This document shows positions 54,785 through 64,000 of a stretch of DNA of 64,000 nt, piece after piece. A model generated the notes under the pieces. It searched no databases, had not been told where the DNA came from, and was given only the letters and a program-made list of their open reading frames with translations. The DNA is taken from NCBI RefSeq assembly GCF_036884655.1, contig NC_088347.1, forward strand, positions 13,450,001 through 13,514,000, read 5' to 3'. The position numbers and the translations under genes were made by a program. The first letter of the stretch is position 1. The number at the start of each line of letters is the position of its first letter. The DNA is from Musa acuminata AAA Group. Its lineage: Eukaryota; Streptophyta; Magnoliopsida; Zingiberales; Musaceae.

Positions 54785-56568
54785 TGTTAGGATCAAGAGC
54801 ACTAAGAGGGGAGGGGGGGGGGGGGGGGGTGGGGGGGTGAATTAGTGCAGTAGAAAACTTGCGATGTTTAAAACTACGTTCATACGATGAAATCGTTTTC
54901 GACGTAAAACCGTTTTCAGAAACATAACTTGAAAGCGAGTTCGTAAAGGAGTGCAGCAAAAGTAAAGAGGAAGTAAAGCACATATGGAGGTTTACAATAA
55001 GGTAAGCAACAATAATAAATGCAAACGAGAAAGCACAGCAATTTTAGAGTGGTTCGGTCAATCTTAACCTACATCCACTTTTGGCTTCCTCCTCTGATGA
55101 GGTCACCGATGTCCACTAGAGGCCTTCCTTCAATAGGCGAGGGCCAACCACCCTTTTACAGTTTTACTCCTTTTGACGGGCTTAGGAGACAACCCTTACA
55201 GAATTTTCTTTCCTCTCTTAACAGATCAAAACTTGGAAGAAAAGAGGAAGGAAAACTTTTAACTCATACAACACTTTTGAGCTCTAAAAATCATAGAGTA
55301 AGATTAGATTTTCGGTGCATTTGGTTGCCCTTTCATTGCTGAAAGGGTGGGGTATTTATAGGCCCCAAACCAATTTAAATTCCGAGCTCAAAACTGTCAT
55401 CTCCCAGAATTCTAGGGTCTGGCGGTTGGACCGCTTGGCAGAGCTCGGAGACTGAGCCTTTGGACGGTGCCACCTCCTATCAAGGGTGGTTGCACCACTT
55501 GGCAGAGCTCGGAGACTGAGCCTTTGGGCGGTGCCACCGCTTGACAGGGGTGGTTGCACCGCTTGACTAGGGCGGTTGCACCGCTTGGCAAAGCTCGGAG
55601 ACCGAGCTTAGACAGTTCCGCCACCTGTCAAGGGCGGTTGTACCACCTAGCCTAGCTCGGAGACTGAGCCCTGGGTGGTGCCACCGCCGACCCAAGCGGT
55701 GCCACCGTTGGCCAAGAAATCTAGGTCCGAATGGGCTGATTCATTTGGCCCAATTTTGGTTTGTCAAGGGCCCAATTGCCCCAAGATTAAGTTAATGGGA
55801 TCACCTCCCATTTCTAACTTAATCATCATACTAACTACAATATTTCTTAAGACATTTACTGCAACTTACTTCGGTGCGTCAATCGCTTCTTCTGGCGAGC
55901 TTTCGGCGAACTTCCGTCGATCATCCGATGAACCCTCGGTGATGCTCTTGCGAACTTCCAGCAAACTCCTAGACTTGCGACGATCTACTTGGCGAGTTCC
56001 GACGAGCTTCTTTTGGTAAGCTCTTGACTTCTTGGATTTGTTCCGGCAGAACCTCCGACGACCATTCGGACTTCCGTCGAACTCTCAAACTCCTAATGTG
56101 ATCATAGTCTTGACTCTAGCGTAACTCCTACTGCATGTATTTCTTCCATCATAGTTAATCTTACACATGCAAAATAAAACTTCGATCAATATATTAATCC
56201 TAAGCAATTAACCAAGTTGTCCGGCATGTCATTGGTCCCTCGACACTTCGTCCGATTCTTTGGCGCATCGTCCTCTTCTGCGACCTATTGCTCAATCGGC
56301 CAGTCGACTCCGCAACTCCGATATCCTTGGCACAATACCCGCTCTTCTTGGCCCTCTGGCCAAATCCACGGCTCGAAGCCTTCGGTCGATATGTCGATCG
56401 ATCCATTGGCCCGACGTCCAATCTTCTGACATTTTCCTCCGGCACAACATGATTTTTCCTGCTTTAATTGTCTCATCCTGATCGAAGCATCCCGCGTCAC
56501 TCAAAATGCAGATTAAAATATAAACACAATTGTCAATTGTTTTCATCATCAAAATACGAGATTCAACA
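54785..56568 (-). mobile_element. 5' LTR of SV6 (1784 bp)
   Basis: The plus strand reads TGTTAGGATCAAGAGCACTAAGAGG, a very long G-tract (54808-54837, with single interruptions), GGTTCGGTCAATC and TATTTATAGG (55354-55363). Palindromic modules lie at 55420-55710, then one copy of the segment that is triplicated in the 3' LTR. It ends ACGAGATTCAACA. Confidence 0.87.
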
Positions 56569-56573
56569 GTACT

Positions 56574-57220
56574 GCCTAATGTCAAGTGTCAGGTCGTGGT
56601 ACTGCCCAATAATGGTGATGGTACCGCTAGGACCCCGGAAATCCTAGATTAGATACTTTTTGGCTCCATTTTTAAAGCCATTGGGGCCCATAAAAATTTC
56701 ACTCTTTTTTGCATGGAAGGGCACGAAAGCATTGAGATAATCTTGAGTTGTTGTGGTATAAAAGTATTATAAACAAGTGCTAGAGTTCTCCTCCTCTCTT
56801 TCTAAGTTTTGAGATCATTTAAGAGAGGTGCGAGACTTGTAAAGGTTCTCTCTTAAACCTGTGAAAAGGAGAAAGCACTGTAAAATAGGTGGTTGGTCTT
56901 CACTTATTGAAGGAAGGCCTTTAGTGGACGCTTGAGACCTCATCGGAGGAGGTATCCGAAAGTGGATAAAGGTCACGTTGACTGAACCAATCTAAATCCT
57001 GGTTTACTTTTCATTTGAGCAATTTACATTACTGCAAATATCCTTAATCCTCTCTTGCACTTTTATGAAAGCTTTCAAGTTCATAATCTCTCCAAAACGG
57101 ATTGAATCGAAACCATTTTCATCCGAATCAGGTTTAATCGAAATGAAAGTCTTTTGAATTCGAAAAGTATTTCGCTGCACTAATTGCCCCCCCCTCTTAG
57201 TGCCGCTCTTGATCCTAACA
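56574..57220 (+). mobile_element. SV8 3' LTR, right part
   Basis: It continues the LTR cut at 48392: GGTACTGCC modules, CCCATAAAAATTT at the TATA position (about 56687), the GGATAAAGGTCACGTTGACTGAACCA block, a short C-tract and GATCCTAACA at 57211-57220. Confidence 0.8.
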
Positions 57221-57323
57221 TCATTCTCATCGATATGCACCATTTCTAAGTGAAATTCTTTCTTCTTAAGCACATCATGAATCCAATCCAATGATATTTT
57301 ATGTCAATATGCTGGGATCTAGA
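57221..57323 (-). pseudogene. Copia RNase H fragment of a different lineage
   Basis: On the minus strand it reads SQHIDIKYHWI..DVLKKKEFHLEMVHIDEND, the conserved tail of copia RNase H (HID..YHWIR...L...HI.T..N). The wording differs from the Sirevirus tails in this window, so it is a separate host element. Only 103 bp survive between the SV8 and SV7 LTRs. Confidence 0.6.
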
Positions 57324-58942
57324 TGTTAGGATCAAAAGCACTAAGAGAGGGGGGGGGGGTTGAATTAGTGCAGCGGAAAACTTTCGTTGGTTTAAAACGA
57401 TGTTTGTATGATGAAAGTGTTTTCGATGAAAACCATTTCGGAAAGTTCTTCAACTTAAGATCAAACAAAAGTATAGTTGAAGTAAAGCAACAGAGGTAGT
57501 TTGCAGTTAAGATAGAGAGTAGAATGTAAATGCAAACTGAGATTTAGAGTGGTTCGGTCAATCATGACCTACATCAACTTTTGGCGTCCTCCTTCGATGA
57601 GGTCATCGACGTCTACTAGAGGACTTCCTTCAATAAGGGAAGGCCAACCACCTTTTTACAGCTTTACTCCTTTTGACGGGCTTAGGAGATAACCCATACA
57701 GATTTTCACTCCTCTCTTGAATGATCAAAACATAGATGAAAAGAGAGAGAAGAACTTCTAGCCTTTTACAACACATTTAAGCTCTCAAATTCTCAGAATA
57801 AATGCAAGCTTTCGGTTGCCATTTCATGCAGAAAGGGTGGGGTTTATATAGGCCCCAATCAGTTTGAATTTGGTGCTCAAAAGTGTCATCTCCCAGATTT
57901 TCGGGGTCCTAGTGGTACCACCACCAGAACTGGGCGGTACTACCACCTGACACTGCTCGGAGACCGAGCTCAAGCAGTACCACCGCTTGACTTCGCTCGG
58001 AGACCGAGCTCAGGCGGTACCACTGCCTGACAGGGGTGGTACCATCCAAGGCGGTGCCACCGCCGGCCAGGAATTCTAGGTCCGAATGGGCTAATCCATT
58101 CGACCTAATTTGGGTCTATCAAGAGCCCAATTGTCCCCAGATTAAGTTAATGGGATCACCTCCCATTCCTAACTTAATCTATATGCTAACTACGATATTT
58201 AAGACATTAATACTGTAACTTGCACCGGTGCGTCAATCGCTTCTTCCGGTGCGTCAATCGCTTCTTCGGGCGAGCTTCCGGCGAACTTCCAGCGAATATC
58301 CGATGAACCCTTGGCGATGCTCCGGTGGACTTCTAGCAAACTCCTGGACTTGCGACGATCCAATTGGCGAGTTCCAACGAGCATCTTTGGCAAGCTCTTG
58401 GACTTCTCGGATTTGTTTCCGCAGAACTTCCGACGACCATTCGGACTTTCGTTAAACTCTCGAACCCCCAATGTGATCATGGTCTTGACTCCGGTGCAAG
58501 ACCTACTGCATGTCTTACTGCCATCGTAGTTAATCTTACAGATGTAAGACAAACTTCGATCTAGACAATTAATACTAAGCACTAATCAAGTTATCCGGCA
58601 TGTCATTGGTCCCTCGACGCTTTGTCCGATTATTCGGTGCATCATCCTCTCCTATGACCTATTGCCCAATTAGCTAATTGACTCTACAACTCCGATATCC
58701 TTGGCGCAATACCCGCTCTTCTTCGTTCGATGCTCGAATCCACGGCCCGAAGCCTTCTGTCGATACGTCGACTGATCCATTGGCCCGACGTCTAATCTTT
58801 TGACATGTTCCTTTGGCCCAATATGATTTTTGTTGCTTTAATTATCTCATCCTGATCGAAGCATCCTGCGTAACTTAAAATATAGATTAAAACATAAACA
58901 CAATTATCAATTGGTTTCATCATCAAAATACGAGATTCAACA
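57324..58942 (-). mobile_element. 3' LTR of SV7 (1619 bp)
   Basis: The plus strand reads TGTTAGGATCAAAAGCACTAAGAGAGG, a G-tract, GGTTCGGTCAATCATGACC and TTTATATAGG (57843-57852). GGTACCACC modules lie at 57910-58070 and TTCCGGCGA U3 repeats at 58245-58300. It ends ATACGAGATTCAACA. The sequence CTTCTTCCGGTGCGTCAATCG is locally duplicated at about 58229-58265. Confidence 0.87.
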
Positions 58943-61349
58943 ATCTCCCCCTTTTTGATGATGACAACCAATTGATGATGGAGTTAAACTTAACTACCGG
59001 AGTTTAAATAAACTCCCCCTATCAATATGCTATATTGATAGAAACTCTTGGATTAAAAAATCCAAGTAATATGTCATGATAAAATTATGACATATAATCA
59101 ACATACTTCTCCCCTTTTGTCATCAATAAAAATGAGAAGTTTCAACTCTTATGTGTTTGTGATATTAATTCAACTTATTGCATGAAAAACATAATATCAA
59201 GTTTTATCATCATGCAGTTTTGAAGCTAGAAAATTTAGCAAGTGTTGCATCATGCTTAGAATATTCAAGCTATCAAGTTTTATATATGCAAGTTTTACAA
59301 CATATAAGATAGCACTTTTGCAATTTTTGTTTCTTAAGATGTTCAAGATAGCAAGCTCTTTCTTCTCTTTTGAGAAGTGCCATTTTTTACTTCCTTTACA
59401 AAGTGCAAGTTAGCATATTTTGCATCTTGAGATAGGCAAGATAGCACATTTGGTATGCAAATTTATAGTATGCAAGCTATCAAATTTTACATATAAAAAG
59501 TTAGCAAAATTGTACATCTCTTGAGATGTGTAAGATGGACTATTTTGTCTCTTTTTAAAATGTGTAACTTAGCAAACATTACTTCTCTTGAGATTTGCCA
59601 AACAGCATTTCTTGCTTCCTTTTTTAGATTAGCAAGCTAGCAAGTTTGCTCCCCCTATGTCATTGTCAAATAGAAGGGAATAACAATATAATAGTGTAGT
59701 TCATTTCCCTTTATTATAACCTTCAGATCATAACAAGGGTAAGTATCATTCTTATTTGTGTATCATAATATTTTCAAATTAAAACATGCATAATTTCAAA
59801 ACCTTACATTTCTTTTTTCATGCATGATATTAAAAATAAATCAATCATCACTACAACTCATCATGCATATTATTAAAAAGTAAAATCGTCAGATACAAAT
59901 ATTTATTTTCAAAATATTCATTATTATTTTGAGCACATCATACATGATTCTAAGTCATTCATAATACATCATTTTAGCAACAAATCATTAGTATTTCACA
60001 TCACGATGGTATCAATTTTGTCAAATTATATCCTACCATGCAGGATCAAAATTTCTCCCCATTTTATCATTGTAAACAAGAAAGAAAAAGGGAAGAACAA
60101 AATAGTGTAAAATATTTTAATCATTTCAAGGCATACAAGCCATAAATACAATGATATCATGTCATGAAAGATAAAATCACTTGATACCAAAAGACATGAT
60201 TCATATAATAAATATCTTCTTTAAATGAAATATCAAGAAAAATCATAGGAATACAAATAAGAGATCTTATTTTAAAATAAAATCAAGTAATAAATCCAAG
60301 AACTTCACAAGAAGAATCATGATTCATTAGAAAATCTCCTTTTAAGAAAATACCAAGTAGAATCGTATGAGAACGATTAATAAAAAAATGTTGATTCATA
60401 TCAAATCTTTCAAGTTATAATCAATTCATGAATACCGAAAGAACATTCAAGATTCATTTGGATAATTTTTCTTCTTTAGTAAACGACAAGAAGAAACATG
60501 GGAGTAAAAAAAATAAGATCTTGATTCATAAACAATTTCAAGTTATAAATCATGAGAAATCAAGATCATGATTTCGATATTAATTTATTCAAATTTAAAT
60601 CATCAAAATTATTTTCATGTTCCAAGAGATTCATAATGGTGATATAAAATAGATTCATTTATCTCCTTTTTGGAAAAATTAAGAAAGTAAACAAAATTTT
60701 TTTTTTTTAGGATAAATCTTTTCTCTTTTTAGTTGTTTTGACTTATTTCACTTATGCCAAACAAAAATGTGCATCAACGTTTAGGATCAAAAAATAAATT
60801 TTATCATAAGAACCAACAAGACCAATAACTCACAAAAATCATCATGTATAACTTTAAAATCTCATGCATAAAATCATCAAATCACGATATCAAAACTTCA
60901 ATATTTTTATTACAACATCAAGCAAGGTTTCATTGAACATAATTTTGAATGATTATTATAGATATCTAAAACTTCTTTAGTTTTAATTTATATAATTGAC
61001 TTTATATTAGCATGCTCAAATTTTGTTCTTACGTCAAAACCAAAGACAAGGTTAAAAAAAAAAATCATCAAGCCTTCCATACAAAAGTCATGCATCGTCA
61101 TTGAAATGCAATATGGAAATCATCAAAATACACATTCTTGCTTCTTAAGCACAAACATAAGATTAATCTTACTAGGTGTACAATAATTAGATTTATATCT
61201 AACATTTTATTGTATTAATATAAAACATACAATTTGTCATTTTCAAAATTACGAGCATGATCATATTTTTGTATTTTCATTTCTAAACATTTAATTTTTA
61301 AGAAAATTAATTCAAAACTAAATTTAAAAAAAATGCATCATGAAAGGCA
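58943..61349 (-). other. SV7 gene-free internal region with polypurine motifs
   Basis: No coding region is found. Reverse-complement polypurine motifs: ATCTCCCCCTTTTTGATGATG (58943-58963, LTR-proximal), CTTCTCCCCTTTTGTCATC (about 59106-59124), CTCCCCCTATGTCATTGTC (59650-59668) and CTCCCCATTTTATCATTG (60055-60072). A hairpin-like GGAGTTAAACTTAACTACC lies at 58980-58998. The rest is AT-rich. Confidence 0.7.
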
Positions 61350-62273
61350 TTATGTAATTTCGAAGCAAATTAGGGGGATTTCGATTACCTCATCATTGAA
61401 AGCAATTAAAGCGTAGTTTGCCACCTCGCCTTTCTTGATTTTCTTCTTGTCTTCAGAGGAGCTCGATTTATCCCAATTTTTGTTCTTCTTCTTGCATTCA
61501 AGGCAAGTAGTTCCGTTATTTTTGCTTTTTAATTTTTGTTTCATTTATAATTTAAGTTCACTACCACTTGAGCTTATGCTCGAGTGGTCTTCAAATGTGT
61601 TATATCCCAAATCCTTCATGTTCTTTGGAAGGTTGTTCTCGAGTTCCCTTTTTGTCACATTATTCATTTCGTAGGTCATTAAAGACCCAATTAGTTCTTC
61701 GAGTGGAAAATGGTTCAAATTATTGGCCTCTTGTATGGCCGTTACTTTAGAGTCCCAAGTTTTATTAAGAGAATGCAAAATCTTGTTTACGAGTTCAAAA
61801 TCCGAAAAACATTTGCCAAGAGCTCTTAAACCATTGATGATATCCGTAAAGCAGGTATACATGTCAATAATAGTTTCACTTGGCTTTATTCGAAAAAGCT
61901 CGAAATCATGCATTAAAAAGTTGATTTTCGAATGTTTAACTCTAGAAGTGCCTTCATGTGTGACTTTAAGAGTGTGTCATATGTCAAAAGTCGTTTCACA
62001 CAAAGAAACCCGATTCAATTCATTTTTATCTAAAGCACAAAATAAGGCATTCATAGCCTTTATATTTAGGGAAAACATCTTCTTCTCCAAATTATTCCAA
62101 TGGTTCATTGAAAGATAAGACATTTCAAATCTGTTTTCGACTATGTGCCATAAATCAAGATTCAATAAAAGCAAGAAAACTTTTATTCGAGTTTTCCAAT
62201 AAGTGTAGTCCGTCCCATTAAAGAAGGGAGGACGAATAAGAGAGTGACCCTCTTGGTTACCGAAAAGAGCCAT
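61350..62273 (-). pseudogene. Truncated gag with two stops (SV7)
   Basis: It reads leftward from ATG 62271-62273, N-terminus MALFGNQEGHSLIRPPFFNGTDYTYW-like, close to the SV4 gag. One frame runs to 61350 with stops near 61977-61979 (TGA where SV4 has TGG) and at 61545-61547. Blocks: MNALFCALDKNELNRVSLCETTFDI and EELIGSLMTYEM. The zinc knuckle keeps only its first half (CLECKKKNKNWD, no GH....C). The protein then runs through an acidic region and ends about 220 residues short of the SV4 Gag. Confidence 0.85.
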
Positions 62274-62310
62274 TTCTCTTGGGTGTTAATCCAACTGAGA
62301 AATAATGAGG

Positions 62311-62321
62311 CTCTGATACCA
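62311..62321 (-). other. SV7 primer-binding site
   Basis: TGGTATCAGAG on the minus strand, 2 bp from the 5' LTR; initiator Met-tRNA type. Confidence 0.87.
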
Positions 62322-62323
62322 AT

Positions 62324-62416
62324 TGTTAGGATCAAAAGCACTAAGAGGGGGGGGGGGGGGTTGGGGGGGTTGAATTAATACAACGGAAAACTTTCTTTGG
62401 TTTAAAACGATGTTTG
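62324..62416 (-). mobile_element. SV7 5' LTR, first part
   Basis: TGTTAGGATCAAAAGCACTAAGAGG followed by a long G-tract (62347-62371, with a TT interruption) and AAAACGATGTTTG. It is broken by S2. The target-site duplication GTTTG is at 62412-62416. Confidence 0.87.
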
Positions 62417-63913
62417 TGCTAGTCATAGGTGCCCAGCAAGCCAATCACATGAGTGATGGCACGTGTGACTTGATACAGAATCTTTTTGCTTATTATATTT
62501 TGGCGTATATCACTTTATAACTATTGCATAAATGCATACATATATTGTGATGTCCTTGGATTTGTGCAATGGGAATCAGATCGTGATGAGATCACGATAG
62601 TGAGATCGATTCACCTTTAAACACATATCCTAAATAATCCCGGTCATAGGTTACTCGAGAGGGATATCGTGATAACCGGATAGACTGGTGTGCTGTATAC
62701 CCGTCCATATGATGGATGCAGCTGGTCTCATAGCTGCTTGTGTAGGGACACTAGGGATACAGTACAGGTGCTCATTGGAGAATGAGTTCACTGATTGATC
62801 CAATTACGGAATGCTGGATGGTTGATGATGCCTTATTGTCAAACAGCGATTCCGTATTCCTAGTGATGTATCTGGTCCTTAGACTTGAGACACCAAGAAT
62901 GTCCTGTATAAGTGCTCCACTCTTTGATACCAGACTTATAGGTTCGGTTGTCCCAAATCTAGTACAACTGGTCATTGGGAGTGGTAGTCGACCTTACGAG
63001 GGCTATTGACTGTCGATAGAGGATCATCCACTCTCGGCGTCATGAGAGGAATATCCTATGTGTTCTTGCTTAGACAAATCCCTGGCCAGGGTCATTCAGG
63101 TTGAGGGAGAAAGAGTTCTCCGGGAGAATCCGATTAGAGCGAGACTCGAGTAGAAACCGTGTGGGTCTGACAACACCATGCTCGATATACGGTCTTTGGG
63201 ATATTAGATGGATGAGGGACTATAGGTACACGGTAACTGAGGACAAACAGGTCCGATGGATTGGATTCCCTTGTATCGTCTGGGGACTACGGCGTAGTGG
63301 CCTAGTATGTCCGTAGTCGATGAGTCGAGTGAATTATTACAGAGATAATAATTCACTGAGTTAGAAGGAGTTATGACAGGTATGACTCACGGCCAGCTCG
63401 ATATTGGGCCTAGAGGGTCACACACATATGGTAGGCATTGCGATGAGTAGAGGTTCGGATATGAGATATCCGACGGAGCCCTTGTCTTATTGGATGCAGA
63501 TCCAATACCCACTAGGGGAGGACCCATTTGGGTTTGATAGGGGACCTCTATAAATAGGAGGGATTCAAAGCCCCATAAGCTAGAGAGCTCTTGCTTGCCT
63601 TTCCTATTCTTCTCTCCCTCTCCACCTCAGAGTAGGCCTGGAGTTTTGAGGAGCGTCGTCGCAACCCTACTGTGTGGATCACTGCTAAAGAGGAGGACAC
63701 TTGACCTCCTTCACCCTCTCCTAAAGATCTGTAAGGAAACAGGGATATATGATCTCCCTAGGTAACACAATCTACTCTATACGCAGTTTCATGTTTCGCG
63801 GATTTTTGCGTACCAATCTTCGCACGACGACGAACATCTCTTTGGGAATCGGGGATTTTGTTTTCTTGTTCTTCCGCTGCGCATGTGATGTCGCCCCCAA
63901 AGATTTCCCAACA
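62417..63913 (+). mobile_element. Solo LTR S2 of an unrelated retrotransposon (1497 bp)
   Basis: It starts TGCTAGTCATAGGTGCCC and ends TTTCCCAACA, flanked by the perfect duplication GTTTG (62412-62416 and 63914-63918). TATAAATA at 63549-63556 gives a plus orientation, with the transcribed R/U5 part near the right end. It has no internal region, PBS or second LTR, so it is a solo LTR left by recombination. It shares none of the palindromic modules or C-tract of the Sirevirus-type LTRs. The superfamily cannot be told from the LTR alone. Confidence 0.88.
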
Positions 63914-63918
63914 GTTTG

Positions 63919-64000
63919 TACGATGAAAGCGTTTTTGATGAAAACCATTTCGGAAAGTTCTTCAACTTAAGATCAAACAAAAGTATAGTTGAAGTAAAGC
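63919..64000 (-). mobile_element. SV7 5' LTR, continuation to the window end
   Basis: TACGATGAAAGCGTTTTTGATGAAAACCATTTCGG matches the equivalent stretch of the SV7 3' LTR near 57406-57440. The remainder lies outside the window. Confidence 0.85.

Larger units (their letters stand above)
48393..56568 (-). mobile_element. SV6: gag-only Sirevirus-like element (minus strand, 8176 bp)
   Basis: 5' LTR 54785-56568, PBS 54770-54782, degenerate gag 53850-54734, gene-free region 51329-53849 with polypurine motifs, 3' LTR 48393-51328. No protease, integrase, RT, RNase H or env-like gene is seen. The layout and internal length (3456 bp) match SV7 (3381 bp), and the two share the same zinc-knuckle deletion. 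They therefore look like copies of one non-autonomous family, comparable to the plant TR-GAG type, and not like two independent decays. It is inserted in the SV8 LTR. Confidence 0.85.
57324..64000 (-). mobile_element. SV7: gag-only Sirevirus-like element (minus strand, runs off the window)
   Basis: 3' LTR 57324-58942, gene-free region 58943-61349, truncated gag 61350-62273, PBS 62311-62323, 5' LTR from 62324, interrupted by solo LTR S2 (62417-63913) and resuming at 63919. It has the same architecture as SV6 and no pol or env-like gene. Confidence 0.85.

Noticed and set aside
62782..63316. Open frames within S2
   Set aside because: They lie inside a solo LTR bounded by TSDs, both strands show similar short frames, and no homology is recognised.

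Overview
This is a plant nuclear DNA window, almost certainly from a monocot. It is built almost entirely of nested Ty1/copia LTR retrotransposons, with one host gene. The repeat style resembles Musaceae/Zingiberales, but that is only an impression. The plant assignment rests on three things: primer-binding sites of the plant initiator-Met tRNA type (TGGTATCAGAGC), Sirevirus-type hallmarks, and a plant PPPDE/DeSI-like gene with plant-style introns. The hallmarks are a gag with zinc knuckle(s), an extra envelope-like ORF after pol, and repeated polypurine tracts of the form TTGATGACAAAGGnGGAGAA.

Left part (1-13636): remains of several plus-strand Sirevirus-like elements, here called SV1, SV1b, SV2 and SV3. 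SV1 keeps the end of pol, a frameshifted env-like gene and a 3' LTR. SV1b keeps only a 3' noncoding tail and a cut LTR. SV2 keeps the end of gag, the first residues of protease, a broken env-like gene and a 3' LTR (9590-10934). SV3 is an old, stop-riddled pol (10935-13636) whose last part reappears at 33879-34120, followed by its 3' LTR (35190-36460).

Middle (13637-33878): a minus-strand solo LTR (S1) sits in the RNase H region of SV3. S1 was hit twice, 45 bp apart. SV4 (14162-22671, TSD CTTAG) is a young-looking element with intact gag and env-like ORFs but no pol. TRI (22722-32827, TSD GGTAC) is a tandem trimer of an RT-deleted copia element from a different lineage. TRI has four 431-bp LTRs and three 2794-bp internal units, with an exact 3225-bp period.

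Right part: an unassigned AT-rich stretch, a minus-strand partial element SV5 (37613-40141), about 5 kb of unassigned sequence with a foldback structure (43.1-44.25 kb), then the single host locus. That locus is a three-exon DeSI-like (PPPDE) peptidase gene (45040-45873) with an apparent frame-breaking deletion in exon 2 and an upstream ORF overlapping its start codon. Beyond it, a plus-strand 3' LTR (SV8) is split by SV6 (48393-56568, minus). SV7 (57324 to the window end, minus) follows, and its 5' LTR carries an unrelated solo LTR, S2 (62417-63913, TSD GTTTG). SV6 and SV7 share a gag-only architecture with the same truncated zinc knuckle, which suggests a non-autonomous lineage.

Theme: apart from the decayed SV3, no element here has a reverse transcriptase. 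SV4, TRI, SV6 and SV7 represent three different ways of losing it, and all would have depended on enzymes supplied in trans.
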